Part shown: positions 11,745-24,675 of the stretch, piece after piece
How the letters are laid out: every line of letters begins with the position of its first letter
Numbering within the stretch: position 1 is the stretch's first letter
NCBI GenBank assembly: GCA_030867875.1
Contig: JAOWCC010000028.1
Location: forward strand, 849,147-913,146
DNA length: 64,000 bases
Direction: 5' to 3'
Origin: Actinernus sp. WN-2022
Taxonomy: Eukaryota; Cnidaria; Anthozoa; Actiniaria; Actinernidae
The notes under the pieces: generated by a model
What the model was told of the DNA's origin: nothing
Databases searched by the model: none
What the model saw: the letters and a program-made list of their open reading frames with translations, nothing else
Translations under genes and position numbers: made by a program

Positions 11745-12135
11745 TGATATCACTTGAGATCATGGAAAGAACGGTGCCTTCACATAATGAGTGCGTGTGT
11801 CAACTGGAAGGAGGAAATTGACATCAAAATGGCTAATGTAATAAACACAGCAAAGACTATACTATATGTATACAGGAACAGGACATGATTTATTATGTAA
11901 GCTGACGTGCGAAAGAACAAAGCTGCTTCTAAACCGGTAAGATATGTTAATTACAATGTACTTATTGCTTACCCAGGTTGAGAATCTTGGCAAGATCTTG
12001 TCAATCTTGCAAGATCTTGCAAGATCTTGCCAATTTAAGATTAGATCTTGCCAAGATTTTTTTACCTGTTATAAATTAAATAGTACATCACTCCCCAGGT
12101 TGAGAATCTTGCCAAGATCATGCCAACCTTGCCTA
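11745..12135. repeat. Repeat module with CAAGATCTTG array, related to 20274-20620
   Basis: Two parts are shared with 20274-20620. One is a CCTTCACATAATGAGTG block (about 11778) with GGAGG and ATGGCTA sequence after it. The other is arrays of the palindrome CAAGATCTTG preceded by CCCAGGTTGAGAATCTTG (about 11972-12020 and again at 12095-12130). The order and orientation of the two parts differ between loci. Confidence 0.7.
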
Positions 12136-12194
12136 AATTAGATATTAATTGCTTTTAATATATAATTTTCAATGAAATAACCAGTGTACATCTC

Positions 12195-12270
12195 TTTCGA
12201 AAAAGTGATATCTTCACGTGTGAAGACTGATAAATGATATGTTCACACATGAAGATATCACTTTTGAAAA
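12195..12270. repeat. Small hairpin with 28-bp arms
   Basis: AAAAGTGATATCTTCACGTG on the left pairs with the complement ending AGATATCACTTTTGAAAA on the right, around a short loop. Another small palindrome (AAGATTTTATCTTC) lies at 12377-12392. Confidence 0.7.
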
Positions 12271-13345
12271 TGACTTGCTTTCAAAGATTTCTAGCCTTTT
12301 TAGTTGGAGATTGAAACTGGTATTAAATTCATCGATAATGATATATTAAACAGCATTATGTGGCCGCTTGGAGATAAGATTTTATCTTCTCGTGTTGATG
12401 AAATCTGTATCTCCGCACGACCATGTAATAATTATCCTCTATACATTTAATACTTAACGTTTCACTGAAGCACAAGCCGGCAAGACAATTAATGAGAATT
12501 AATTAACCTGAGAATTAAGAATCAGTGGGTGGGTACTGATCTGACTCCTTAATTTGTTTTTCTACCTCACAGGAAGAAAAGAGGAACTTTAGATTTACCT
12601 TTTATCCCAGTCATGTAGAATGTACATGCATCTACGTTAATTCACTCATTGTCCTGCTGAAACTGATAATATTGTCTAAGTTTGCGACTTTAATATTATT
12701 AATACTACAACTTTTTTTTCCTTCAAAATAACACCTCTAACAATTATTACTCGGGCCAGGCCTTCGGCCGAGGCACGAGTCAAGTTTCGCAAGTGTTTAT
12801 TTATTTATTTTTCTTGTCGCTGGTTGGCGCCATCAACCAATCAGATTTCGACTGGTCACGTGACACGTACGTTGCGCCAGCCATGTGACTGAACAACATT
12901 TTCAGGTTTTTCAAGATGGCGGCAAGTGGGAGTTTTGACTTAGCAAAACCTTTAATATCAGCTGTTTTTTGTGTAAACCAAAGGTTCCTTCAAGTGCAAT
13001 ACCAAGATGTTTGTCTTTTCTAAAGCTGAGAGGTGTTTCACGGGCTTTGGACAGGAATTTATCACATATTATGCAACATGCTTTAAGGTACACTCGTGAG
13101 ACGTGACACTGACAGCTAGTCCGCTCTGCGATCAACACTGACTATATATAAAGACAACAGCCTCTAAATGATAAATACCGGAGGTACTTACAAGGGGGGC
13201 CTTACATGTAGGTGATTTTCACTGATATTTTTCTCTGATATAGGGGGAAGGGGCTGAAAAAGTTCACCAGATGGAAAGGGCTATGGAAATTTTACACTAA
13301 GTTCCAATCTTGATATCTTCATGCCCCTTTATATATATATTTTTT
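12271..13345. other. No recognised gene; dispersed-repeat promoter-like patch
   Basis: The patch at 12747-12930 carries TTACTCGGGCCAGGCC, a CACGTGAC box and then a CAAGATGGCGG start-like context. Similar contexts recur at 43085 and 56697. The frame from the ATG at 12915 closes after about 35 codons. This is probably the 5' part of a dispersed repeat rather than a gene. Confidence 0.35.
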
Positions 13346-13349
13346 TAAG

Positions 13350-14780
13350 GTTGTTTTGATCAAACATTTTTACCTTATTTTGCTCAAATTTTAACAAACA
13401 TTATACAATTTATTGACACAACTGATAATGTCAAAATATTGACCCTATCACACATACATGTATACTAATGACATAATTGTAATGCAAGTCAACCCCACTT
13501 TTTTCACATTTTGCACCATTACTTGAAATGTAGTTGAACAATTTTTTTTAAACAACTGGAAACTGCATGTTCAGACTCAGAATTTTATCAAAATCCCTTG
13601 GGCAGATTAGTTGGTGAAAAATTAGGGCTATGAATATCACACCTTACTAATGTGTTAAAGTTGAAAGGACCGTAGCTTTCAGCCAATAGAAGTGATTAGA
13701 TTCCAAACAGTTTAAAAGTATTTCCCAAAGCTTACTAAATATTGATGTCACATAAAATTGTGCTAGAAAACAGTGAATATTTCTTTTGACAGGGTAAAAA
13801 TGTTGAAAAATGACAAAAACCTTAAAAATCTACACATTTCAGAGGAAAAAAAAAAACGTTTTTGAGCATTAAATTCAATCTTTCATATGAATAACACCAA
13901 TCCTATCACTGAAAATTATTTTGGTTTTGGATACTGCTTTGTTTACTGATCTAGAGTGGCCACATGTACAGCTGACTATCGGTATGATGCACATGCATTT
14001 AAAAGTTGACAAATTACCATGACCAGGGGGTACAAGGGATAACTAATTTCTGTAAAAACTGTGTAGGTTGTCACAGAAACTGATCATTATGATAATTTGT
14101 TGACTTTTGAATGCACGTGCATACTCCATTAGTAGTTGCTCTTGATGTAATTACAAAGCTATCCAAATCATATCTTTGAAAAATTGTATCTCTAATTATA
14201 GTAGATATTTTTTCAGCAATAGGATTTGGTGTATTATGCTTATGAAAGATTGAATTTAATTCTCAAAAAATTGTTACTCTCTTGAAAGAAATATTCACAA
14301 CCTTTTTTCTGCTTTTGCTAGCACAATTTTATTTGGCTTTAAGATATTTAGTAAACTTTGGTAAATACTTTTGACCAGTAAATGGATTCTAATCACTGCT
14401 ATTGACAGAAAGCTTTGGTTCTTTCAGCTTTGACAACATTCAGTAAGGTGAGAAATCCATAGTCCAATTATTTTTACCAACTTCTGCCCAAGGTATTTTG
14501 ATAAAATTTGCACTGTGTACATGTATGCGTGTGTTATAAGTCTGAACAGTTTCCAGTTGCTTGAAAAAATAATTGTTCCACAAGATTTTGAGTAATACTG
14601 CAAAATGAGAAAAAAGTAGATTGACTTATGTCACAATTACTGCTAGTGTCTGTGATTGGGTCAAGATTTTGAAATTTATATCAGTTGTATCAACAAATTG
14701 TTTGCTTTTTTTTTGAAAAATTTGAGCAAAAAAATCCTTAGTTATGACATTTTGTTTAAATTTGCAAAGTGGCTTTGGAA
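13350..14780. repeat. Long imperfect inverted repeat, about 1.4 kb
   Basis: The left half (about 13350-13990) is inversely similar to the right half (about 14050-14780). Examples are AACTGGAAACTGCATGTTCAG at 13555 against its complement at 14545, GAAGTGATTAGATTCCA at 13689 against 14385, and GCACATGCATTTAAAAGTTGAC at 13990 against 14100. Arms differ by many substitutions and small indels, so it is old. Ends and target duplication were not resolved. It is probably a decayed long-TIR DNA transposon or an inverted duplication. Confidence 0.75.
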
Positions 14781-14799
14781 TCTTAAGTTATGTCTAACA

Positions 14800-16468
14800 A
14801 AGATTAAATCATATTTTACATTGATAATAGAATTTTTGTAGCCTGAGCAGAAAGCCCACTCTTTAATTGCTCCCGGCATTGCATCCCCCATCAGGTAATG
14901 AGCCAGAAAATTCCATACTGATTTTAATTTTAATCCATTTTCACTGCCATAAATTACAAGTAATATAAAAATGTACTCCCCAGACCCAAAGATTTTAGCT
15001 CAAAACAAATGCAAAATATGTAAAAAAAAAAACCAGGAATCGACCCATTCTCCCATTGCTTAATTGTCCAACTTGAAAAGGGTGTCAGATTTGCAAACTT
15101 TAAGGCTGGATTACAGGGTGTCAATGAGAATGAATCAAACATTATTTTGGCTAACCACATACTCCATTCAGAGTCTTTAAAAATTACTCTATTAGCCACA
15201 TTAATGCACAAGGGGAAATATGCATGCATGTAGTGGTATTATTTAATTCCTGTAACCATTTTAGGTGCAAACACTTAACCCATATCCAATGAAAAACAAC
15301 ACATTTACACTTAGTTGACCCAATACTTTGCATGGCTAAAGTGAATAAGTTGCACTATAAATATCTGGTCTGTCAACCACTTAATTACATACCAATCATG
15401 TATGGGCCACTCGCCAACCATGTATCAACCACTAACATGTGATCATGCACCTATCAACCACTTTATACCTTTATACCATGAACCACTAAATGACCACCTA
15501 TCAACCACATCACTGTATACCAACAGTCTCCCATTACCACTAATCAACCATACATTTATGGTGCAAGGTATTCACATTTATTAGACATAAACCGTAAACA
15601 ACATTATTTATTCTTTTAATTTGGGTCAATTAACCCATTCCTCTAGTGTATAAATTTTGCCTTTGAGAATGATTCTGACCTGATTGCAGCATACATGTAT
15701 ATCAGATCCACACATGACCATTTAAGGACACAGAGCATAATATATTGAATCGAAGTTGCTATTGTGAAAGAAAGAACAAAATTAGATCAAACTTTCCAAG
15801 AATTTTAATTACTTAAGCTAGTACAGCTGTATGTATTAATTTAAAAAGAACAATAAATTGAATTGGATGGCTTGAGTGTTAATTACACCCAATAGTATTA
15901 TCTTGTACACTGCTTAATATTCAAATGTCAGTGTTGAAAAGTGAAACTAAATTAGCCCACTTTAATGAATTCAGTTGATGTGGCACTATAAGACAAAAAT
16001 AATTATGTTAGTTAAGTGTCCCTGAGAAAATATAAGACTATATATCCACTCAATGACAAAATGAGATAAGAGGTTTTAATTATCAGCTTGCACATAGAGA
16101 AACACTCCAGGAATTCAGGTCATTCCATCTTTAATGTACTGTGGGGATATGTGACATCAGACACCTTATTAAGCTCCTTGGTGGTCTAGGACTTAACCTG
16201 TCCCAGGCATTGCAGTTTCCGTTGATTTATTGGATTACGGTGTAGCAGATACGGAGTATTGCTGGAAGTACTTCTGGAAGACCTTTAATTTGCAGTGGGG
16301 TAAAAAATAACTTCTTAAGCCACATTCATATGACTGTACATTGATCTCCATGTATACAAGGCAGTAAATGCAAAACATAATTATACGTACTGTATACTTA
16401 TTATTACAATGTATATGGATGTGAGTGTTTTACTGAAAAATAACCCCTTATAGCTAGAACTCTGGGTC
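14800..16468. other. AT-rich sequence without a recognised gene
   Basis: The only structure noted is an irregular series of ATCAACCACT-like words between about 15410 and 15550. All ORFs are short and not protein-like. Confidence 0.45.
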
Positions 16469-16472
16469 TTAA

Positions 16473-17723
16473 GGACGGTGCCTACTATTGTCAGCACGCA
16501 CACCATTCTGCGCATCTTGCGTCCCGTGGGTCATCCCGTGAGACGGGCCATTTGCAGAACTTTTTGAAAAAGCTGTGTTAATTGTGTAATTTGACAGACA
16601 GAAAGATGAAGGATTTTAAAATACGGTCGAAAGATATGCTTGAGAAATGAACGATTTGGGAAATCTTTAAATTCCACTACACGGCCACAAAAGACAATTT
16701 TCAGCTGAAATGGTATTCAAAGAGCCGACCATATCAATGATTTATCGTGGGGAGATGGTCAAAGAATCGTAGATTTAGGAGATTTATCCAACCAATTGAA
16801 TGAAGGTTGTTTGGACTGCCATGAATCGCTGCTGTCTTTTCGCCCAGCGTCTTGTGCTGTAGGCCTGTCAATCCTTTCGAGTTTCGTCAGTTTCTCCAAA
16901 CATGGACTCGGCCGAGTATAAACAATGTGTGAATACGTTAAAATAAGCTTTGTGAAAACGGGTAAACTTCTTGGAAATCCAAAGAAGAATGAAGAAGGAA
17001 GGACTGTATGGGGTTTGAGCACAAAGGAAGCAGTAACAGGTTTGATTTTCAATGAAGAAAGTCGAAAGACGGGACTGAACTTGTTTCCCCACCGCCATCT
17101 TGAAAATCTCCCAGAATGCAATAAAAGAAACCAATTTTCAGACTTACATGTACTAGGGAGGCTTTGGTAAAAATTGTCAATTTTTGAAAATAAAATTAGC
17201 GATAAAGAGGCCTACCGTCCACATAACTTTTTAAAACGCGTGGATACCCCCATTTTTTCTTTTGGTAATCTATAATATAGAAGCTAAACAACGTTTTCGT
17301 ATATTTTTTCTCTTTATAAAATTGAAACTTGATGTCCATTTCAGCAAAAATATATGTCTGTTCATGGTCACTAATGAGGCTTACAAAGCAAAATTTGTAC
17401 AAAAAAATGATAATTATTGTAAGATAAATGGTTTGATTGGCATCCTTTGTAAAGAACGCTACATGTATGTCTAACGTTTTTTGCCCTAATATTTTGCGCA
17501 ATAACCCAAAATATTAATCGAATTAAAAATACTTTCTAGGACAAAGAAAAATGCTGAGTCAGCACTTTTTCGATTTTCATCCTTAATTATCTCTCTTAAA
17601 CGTATTGGTACCCCATAATTTTTTTTCTGATTTCAAAAGCTGACCTTAGGGGGTTCAAACAATCCTAACCTTATAGATTTTTAGAAAACAAAATAATTGG
17701 TTTGCAATTAGTAGGCACCGTCC
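16473..17723. mobile_element. TTAA-flanked long-TIR DNA element
   Basis: Ends are GGACGGTGCCTACTA and its complement TAGTAGGCACCGTCC, flanked on both sides by TTAA (16469-16472 and 17724-17727). TTAA duplication is characteristic of piggyBac and Kolobok superfamilies. The 1,251-bp interior has two overlapping minus-strand ORFs (about 16759-17134), neither recognisable as a transposase. Four other TTAA-flanked elements occur in this window. Confidence 0.75.
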
Positions 17724-17727
17724 TTAA

Positions 17728-20273
17728 GTGCTGCATTTTCCATATAATTTATATCCTCATTTAAAGTGAAAAATATCAATGACATCAAATTTATAATTGC
17801 CACCCTTACAGCTTTTAACTACAAATATGGTGCATGGCTCAGGTTTGTGAAATTCACAGAGGAAGATAAAAACTTACTAGAATCAGAGTAGCAAGAAAAT
17901 GAAACTTTTGGGCAATGAAAGCCAACTATGATCTAAAAACTTTAAAGATTTTCTCAACTGCAATGAAGAGACGAGAACCCGATGAAATTATTCCAGAAGA
18001 GCTTTGATTAAAATCATGAAGATTCAAGAAGTACTGACACTGTAAGTAAAACAAATGAATAGATAACTAAAGAATCAAAAGAAAAATAATTACATGGTGG
18101 TGCTAAGATATGAAGTTTATCCTCGAAAGTTGAAAACATTTCAAGAGTAATGTTGAGGAAACCTTTGAACAAGAGTTGACAATATGATAATGCACCAGAC
18201 AATTGACACCACAGCCCCCTGTAACATAGTGCATTAACATATTTTTCTCTTGTTAAATAGCAGTTATTTCCCTGGCCAAAAACATTTAAAAAACCAGCCC
18301 CCAGGGACCCTTGGTAACATGCACATACATGTATATACTAGCTGTTAATAGCTGAGATTTGAGTAAATCCATAGACCAAGTCCAAGTCAGATCTGAGTCC
18401 GAGTCAGATGACCGAGTCACAGTCGTTTACACTTCAAAAACTCATGAATAATTAATGAGCATTTTGTCCAATCAGATGAAGCAAATCAGTCACGTGAATG
18501 CCCCTTTATACCTGATAAAATCTCATTCTAAAAGGCCCGCGGAGGGATTTGAATTCTATCCCAGGGGGAAATGGGGTTAATGATTGAGACAATGCAATTT
18601 CTATTGATGTTCCAGCTTTCTCATTGAATTGCTAATTAGGATGAACGTTTTATATAAAGAATACCAATGAACATGAAATTTTATATAAAGTTTCATCCTA
18701 ATTAAGAATTCACTGATAAAGACCCAAAGATAGAAAAAAGTACACAGAACATAAGGTACCTAGATAATAAATTTTGCACTAAATTTACTAATATCAGCAG
18801 ACTACTGAGATACTACACAGATAATATTTTTAAAATGAAGTTATCCAACTACCATTACTTGTTTACCGAGCCACTGTTTAGTTCCAATTGTTAAACCAAA
18901 CTCAAAGCCGTAAAATAATAAAAACGTGCATGAATAACTACTTATTAACCGAGCAAGCGAGGTTAATAAGGTGTTTATTATATGGCACATATTGTTTTAA
19001 CTTTTTAAGTTTTAATTCGACCAGTTCGTGTACACAAACACTGCAGCGGGAAAATCCGTATTGCCCGTCGGCATTACGGGAGAATTCCGCCCGCTAAATG
19101 GCCAATCAGCACGCGCCATTTGACCGGAAGTAGCTCCTGTCATATAATAAACTTACATATTTTGTGCCGGAGTAAAAAATTTAGAGTCTGCCATCATATC
19201 AGTCACATCGCTTTCCAAGTCTTGAACTTTATTGAGGTAAACCACGACACCAAATCCTTCAAGTGCAGGTTCTTCTTGCATTGCGATACGCTGCTTCAAA
19301 CAACATAGTATGGTAATTTCTTCATGTCATTCCCTTGAGATGTTCGTAATTGCAGGCAGTGATTACTCAAATATTTTGCATGGCATTGTGAATACAACGG
19401 TTCAATGGTTCATTATATTAAGTAACCATTCCCTTGAGATGTGCATCTTTCTTTCATTGCATTCTTAAAGCGTTTTCGAAGCCTTTTAAAACACTCACAG
19501 CATGTGTTTTATCAAGTCTAAAAATTCTCGGGCTTTGCCCTCGACTTTTTAAACTTGATAAAACACTGCTGTTCGTGTTTTAAACAGTATGTAAGGTGGC
19601 TCTATATGAGTCCAATTTCAACCTTTTAATATACTGTGTCTCGATCTCTTTATGTCTGGACTGAGTTTCAGAGTTTCAGTTTCAGATTTGAGTATCTACA
19701 ATTCCACGACACACAAGCATGACATTTTCCGAGAACTGATTTCAATAATCAATTAACTTAGATAGGATTAATAATTGTCAGTGAGTGTTTGTTTACGCAG
19801 ACCAGTGTTTCTTTTGATCACAGCAAGCATTTTTCTAAAGCCAAATTTTAGATAACTTCCGAATAAAATTTAAAGTTATTTCATTTTCGTTTTGTGTCTG
19901 AACAGTTTCACCTGATGCGGGAAATGCTTTGATTCAATCTCAAAATGCCGAGTTCAGAAGTTTTGCCTATTTTCCAAATTGTTATATAATGCTGTGAGTG
20001 TCAATTACGTTTTCGTTATAGTATTATGACTTCATCACTTTGTGATGAGTTTAATAATAAAATATCCCTTCAGCTAAAGTATGTTTTGTTATGCTCGGCA
20101 AACCCCAAAGAATGATCGCTTGAAAACAAGTACATGTACAATTACGTTCCCTTCTAAGCAAATAAAGTCGCTCTTATAGAAGAATTCATCTCTGTTGGTA
20201 CAAATGCCGCCGATTGCCATTAATACCTAACTGCCCTTTTCGCTGTAAAAATCAGCGATTTCGCTGTCGGAAC
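17728..20273. other. No recognised gene; one foldback
   Basis: A foldback at about 19493-19590 pairs GTGTTTTATCAAGTCTAAAAA with TTTTTAAACTTGATAAAACAC around TTCTCGGGCTTTGCCCTCGA. A stretch at 18240-18320 (GCAGTTATTTCCCTGGCC and CAGGGACCCTTGG) recurs at 59440-59525, so it is a dispersed repeat. Nothing coding was supported. Confidence 0.5.
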
Positions 20274-20620
20274 AAGACCTAAAATCTTGACTTGCAAGAT
20301 CTTGGCAAGATCTTATCTTGGCAAGATCTTACAAGATCTTGCAAGATTCTCAACCTGGGGAGGTAAAGATGTTTCTTGCCTTTTCGTTTATGAAGAGGAG
20401 GAAATGTTTAGGTAAACTGTAATGTACAATAATAACCAGAAATTCTCCAATAACAACCAGAATAATAACCATAATAAGGAAAGTTCCTTCACATAATGAG
20501 TGTGAAATGGAAGGAGGGAATTGAGATGAAAATGGCTAGTAAACACAAGAAGGACTTGGTACTATAATAATATATATACTACATGTAGGGACAGGAAAAC
20601 ATGATTTATTGGGTTTACCT
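20274..20620. repeat. Repeat module with CAAGATCTTG array, second locus
   Basis: An array of CAAGATCTTG palindromes ends in GATTCTCAACCTGGGG (about 20345-20360), the reverse complement of the array start at 11972. It is followed by the CCTTCACATAATGAG block at 20487 in the same orientation as at 11778. The module has therefore been rearranged between the two loci. Confidence 0.7.
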
Positions 20621-20760
20621 CGGTGTAAGGACCACTCACTGGAGACTGCATGCCATTGCACACTCTGTGAGTTGTTGTATTACCAATTATAGTGTATTGA
20701 ATACTATAATACTATTATAATTTATGCACCTACTCATCATTAGTTGATATAAATAACTGA

Positions 20761-20860
20761 TTGACTCATGGTCTAGTGGTTTGGGTAGGGGTATACATGT
20801 ATGTCAGCCATTATAATCTGTTTTTTCTGGGTTCAACCCCTACCCTTGGTACAGCGGGTA
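20761..20860 (+). mobile_element. Possible tRNA-derived SINE head
   Basis: ATGGTCTAGTGGTTTGGG resembles a tRNA A box, and GGGTTCAACCCC about 60 bp later matches a B box. A cloverleaf of normal length does not fit, so a SINE head or tRNA pseudogene is more likely than a functional tRNA. It is followed by G-rich then CT-rich low-complexity sequence (20870-21010). Confidence 0.35.
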
Positions 20861-21664
20861 GATTTTTTTTTTTGGTGGGGGGGGGGGAGGGGGGGTGGGG
20901 TTTAAAAATAAATCAGCCACCCCTCCCCTACAAAATACTTTTTGATAACTCACCCCTCCCCTCTACTTCCTCCCCTCTACTTCCTCCCCCTTCCTTCCCA
21001 CTCCCTCTCAATTTTCTCCTTGTCCCCACTGACACACCTTACTGTACCACTTACATTGTACATTGACGGTCACCCATCCACTTACTAGCCTTGCCCGGCT
21101 GGGCTTAACTTGGCCGAATCACAAGGAATGCCTGGTAGATATTAATCCAGTGGATTGTCGCACCATGCCATGAAAGCGCTTGTTGATTTAAACACATCAT
21201 TTATTTTCCAAGTGACTAATCGTCGAACTCAGTCCCTCTCGTTATGTGCGCATGCGTACTTCTAACAAAATTGAACTTTGAAACATCTTTCGAAACGAGA
21301 CTTGAAACTTTCAGGGTCACACTTCAATGAAAATGGTAATAGTTCAGATGTATTTAGACTTGTGCTATGAATGATTTGGGGTTGAAAGTGGGTAGCTTTT
21401 TTTTTTAGAGTGCAGGGATTTAATGAACCATTGGAAGTACTGTGTGTTGGGAGAGTTTGAACTTGACTTGAATTGAATTTGTTGGTAAAACTTGGCATTT
21501 TGCTGAGTTCTCCACCCTTTCTACTTTTTATGAAGGGGAGGAAATGTTTAATAGGTAAACTTTACAAATACAATGTAACATACTGTACAATAACAACCAG
21601 GATAACAACCAGAAACACACCAATAACAAACAGAATAACCAGAAACATGCACATACATGTACAA

Positions 21665-22200
21665 GATGTCCAACTGTTTATGAAGCTATCTAAAGTATGA
21701 GATCAAACCCAAAAATCTATTCTTTACAAGCAACCACCCTACAGGTAAATGTCTATCAAAGGTGGTTGCTTAAATAAGAAAGGGGGTCACATAAGAGATG
21801 TCCAACTGTATATCTGAAGTATGAGATCAAACCCAACAATCTATTCTTGATAGCCAACCATCCTTAATGTCTATCAAAGGTGGTCGCTTAAGAGAGGGGG
21901 TCGCATACGAGATGTCCAACTGTATATCAAACTACATGTATCTAAAGGATGAGATCAAACCCAACAATCTATTCTTTATAAGAAACCACCCTTAATGTCT
22001 ATTGAAGCAGGTCACTTAAGAGAGGGGGTCGCATACAAGATGTCCAACTGTATATCAAGCTACATGTATCTGACGGATGAGATCAAACCCAACAATATAT
22101 TCTTTATAAGAAACCACCCTTAATGCCTATTGAAGGTGGTCGCTTAAGAGAGGGGGTTGTATACGAGATGTCCAACTGTATATCAAGCTATTGTATATCA
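21665..22200. repeat. About 128-bp tandem repeat, four to five units
   Basis: GATGTCCAACTGTATATC starts near 21665, 21797, 21911, 22039 and 22167. Each unit contains GAGATCAAACCCAACAATCT and GGTGGTCGCTTAAGAGAGGG. The GTGGTCGCTTA word also appears at 41515-41545 and 42575-42790, so this is an expanded piece of a dispersed repeat. Confidence 0.85.
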
Positions 22201-23047
22201 AGTACTTGTCAGTAGTAATTATTAAGTACTTGTAGACAAAATTCCTGTCAAAACTAGGTTATTGCCAGAGCTACATGTAGGCTTGGAGGGCCACTACATG
22301 GGTTGCTCCCTCTGCTTGTGACTACTGTTAACGGTTACAATTTACGGTTTGGTTCCATGGCTGTTCATGGGTACAAAATGTAACGTAGCCTGCTTGCAGG
22401 CGGTGGAGGGTGGTTTTTCGCGCAGCAAACGGATCATCGAAGCGGCCGAGCGTGATTGAGACCTGGGATCGAATGACAAATGGAGGGGGGTGGGGGAGAA
22501 CAAGCAGATCTGAAAGACCGCCTGCACGCCTGCACGAAAGCCCCTGGTTTCTGAATTACGCCCACCACGCACATGATTTCCGATAACTTGTAACCCATTC
22601 TTAATTGACCAATAGGAGTCGACGTGTGACAGCCTGCCAATTTTGATTTGGTTTGATTGAAATGCGTGCAATATTCAAAACAAACTTCGCTCGCTGTCAA
22701 ATGCAATGCAAAATGCTAGTAAAATTGTCAATTGGTTCTTAGATACGGAAATTTCAATAAAACCAGCTATTTTTGTTCAAAGTTCTCCATGGAAAGGACT
22801 GCGACAGTACCACTTTAGATATATATTGTAGACAGTTCGGTTTTAGCTTGTTGCGTTCGCCCCATCAGTCTCTCGAAGAGTTTGCAAATCCTCCGAAATG
22901 CATACATTTAATACAAGCTGCTTCACAAAGCCGCCAGCACCGCAGTCAGGTGCCACACAAGCGGCTGCTTCCTTTCTTAAAAGAATTAAGCTCGCATAAA
23001 GATAAATACAGGATCGAAAAAATCTCTAAACTTCAAAGAAAACTCCG

Positions 23048-23123
23048 ATGGAGACAATGTTTTGTCTGGAACTCGATATTGAAGAACTCGTAGAAAAACA
23101 AACTACGAGTGCAAAGTACACAG
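23048..23123 (+). CDS. Candidate short coding exon carried by MULE copy 1
   Basis: An ATG opens METMFCLELDIEELVEKQTT followed by SAKYT, then CACAG|GTAAAT, a good splice-donor context. The equivalent exon in copy 2 (34114-34195) differs by an in-frame six-base addition that repeats LE. Such a length change keeps the frame, hinting at former coding constraint. It could be a captured host exon or a remnant of the element's own gene. The peptide is not recognised and no downstream exon was identified. Confidence 0.3.
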
Positions 23124-23616
23124 GTAAATGTTGTGATCGTCTTTCTCTGACAACTCGAAGTCCATCTTTATAGTGAATGTTTGCCGAAACAAATGGATGA
23201 CCGTTGCATAAATGTATTGAGGCGGATTTCTGATTATTTCCTAGTTCAACGGCCGTGAAGTCAATAGCCGGATTGCATCTCTGCAATTTGGTCGACAACA
23301 ATACTTTTCAGTGGCGAATTAAATCACGGTTTGTTGTCATGTTCTCTTTACCGTAAATATCATACTCTTTCCAAACCTGTCGAAAGCACAGCCAGAACGG
23401 CAGGTTTAAAGTACAGGTCGCAATTCTCAGGTCAGGTTGTTAAATTCTAAAACAAAATAAAGGCTCTGTATACTAGCTTCCTCCTGCTCTGTTTTCAAAG
23501 TACATGTACCTTTACCCAGCCGCGGAGAAAGAAGCGAGCAGCTGTGTTCTCTCTAGAAAACCTCTGGAACCAGGGTTAAGGCGAAGGAGATAACTTTGAA
23601 AACGGAGCAGGAGGAA

Positions 23617-23902
23617 GCTTTTAAAGATTTTAACTTCTCCACTAATTCAGTGCAGACTACTAAATTTAGACTAGGGGAATATTTATATACATAATTCATA
23701 TTTTAACTTTAAAGTATTATTTCTTTTAATTATTGTAAATAAATTTAGACAGTAGTTATTTAATTCGTCCGTTAGATGTTTTTATATTATTATAATCTTA
23801 TAATCATTGTATATATATTTAGTTATACACGACCCCACAAGCTGTAAGCTTTAATAATTATCGTGTTAAAATAAAGGTTATTGATTGATTGATTGATTGA
23901 TA
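23617..23902 (+). mobile_element. 5'-truncated non-LTR retrotransposon tail nested in MULE copy 1
   Basis: Copy 2 of the MULE runs directly from GGAGGAAGCT into ATATACAGAGCC (near 34660). Copy 1 has about 285 extra bases at the same place, ending in AAATAAAGGTTATTGATTGATT, an AATAAA-type signal followed by a (TGAT)n tail. That is a typical CR1/L2-like 3' end. The comparison dates the insertion after the two MULE copies separated. Confidence 0.75.
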
Positions 23903-24675
23903 TACAGAGCCTGATATTTACGGTTTACGAACTTGCGAAAAGAGAACTCGACAACAAACCTCTCGCAGTTCGCCAGAAAACCTCTGCAACCAGGGTACTT
24001 CACCTTAGTCTTCAAAAAAGACAAAGCCTTTTGTATTATTCGCCATATTTTATCAACTGCAAGCTCACTACACAACTCTTATTCTAGTTACGCCGCTTCG
24101 CAGACTACACTTATTCCTTTCAGTTCTTGCTTTCAACACTTGCCGCGATAAGCTTTGATTGACACCGTTTCAGCCAATCATATACCCCGTCCGCTGGTGG
24201 ACGGGATCTAACTTTTGTACTCAGAAACCAGGGGCTTTCGTGCAGGCGGTCTTTCAGATCTGCTTGTTCTCCCCCACCCCCCACCCCCCTCCATTTGTCA
24301 TTCGATCCCAGGTCTCAATCATGCTCGGCCAATATGGCGCCCGCTTCTATGATCCGTTTGCTGCGCGAAAAAACACCCTCACCGCCTGCAAGCAGGCTAA
24401 ATGTAACGGGACTGCACTGGTCGCTATAACAGTTTTTTCGACTGTTTAATACTATTTTTGATATGAGTGGCAATGTTGTATCAGATATACAATGGCCGGC
24501 CACTTCGGCGAGCCATTACATGAAAATATCCGATACAACATTGCCACAAATATTGCATTGTACTTATGATATGCACCACATAAAATTTTAAGCTTTGATT
24601 TCTCCCACCTTGCTATCGATGTGGGATGAATTAGTTCCTCACAAAAACATGTCCCACATCGAAAATACATTGTCC

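Larger units (their letters stand above)
22386..24399. mobile_element. Mutator-like (MULE) non-autonomous element, copy 1
   Basis: Terminal inverted repeats of about 165 bp begin TAGCCTGCTTGCAGGCGG and end in the exact complement. The first bases are themselves palindromic (GCCTGC-TT-GCAGGC). The element is flanked by the 9-bp direct duplication AATGTAACG at 22377-22385 and 24400-24408. Long TIRs with a 9-bp duplication fit Mutator/MuDR elements. The same element with different 9-bp duplications occurs at 33447-35208 and 63072-63281. No transposase domain was recognised. Inside are a short conserved ORF (23048-23123), an inner palindrome (about 23466-23615 plus its flanks) and a nested retrotransposon tail. 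Confidence 0.85.

Noticed and set aside
16759..17134. Overlapping 120- and 88-codon minus-strand ORFs
   Set aside because: They lie inside a TTAA element, show no domain and are not clearly conserved; too weak to call a gene or transposase.
22342..22706. 109- and 90-codon ORFs, and similar ones at 33222-33741 and 62888-63172
   Set aside because: They are translations of the MULE terminal repeats and recur with the repeat, not genes.
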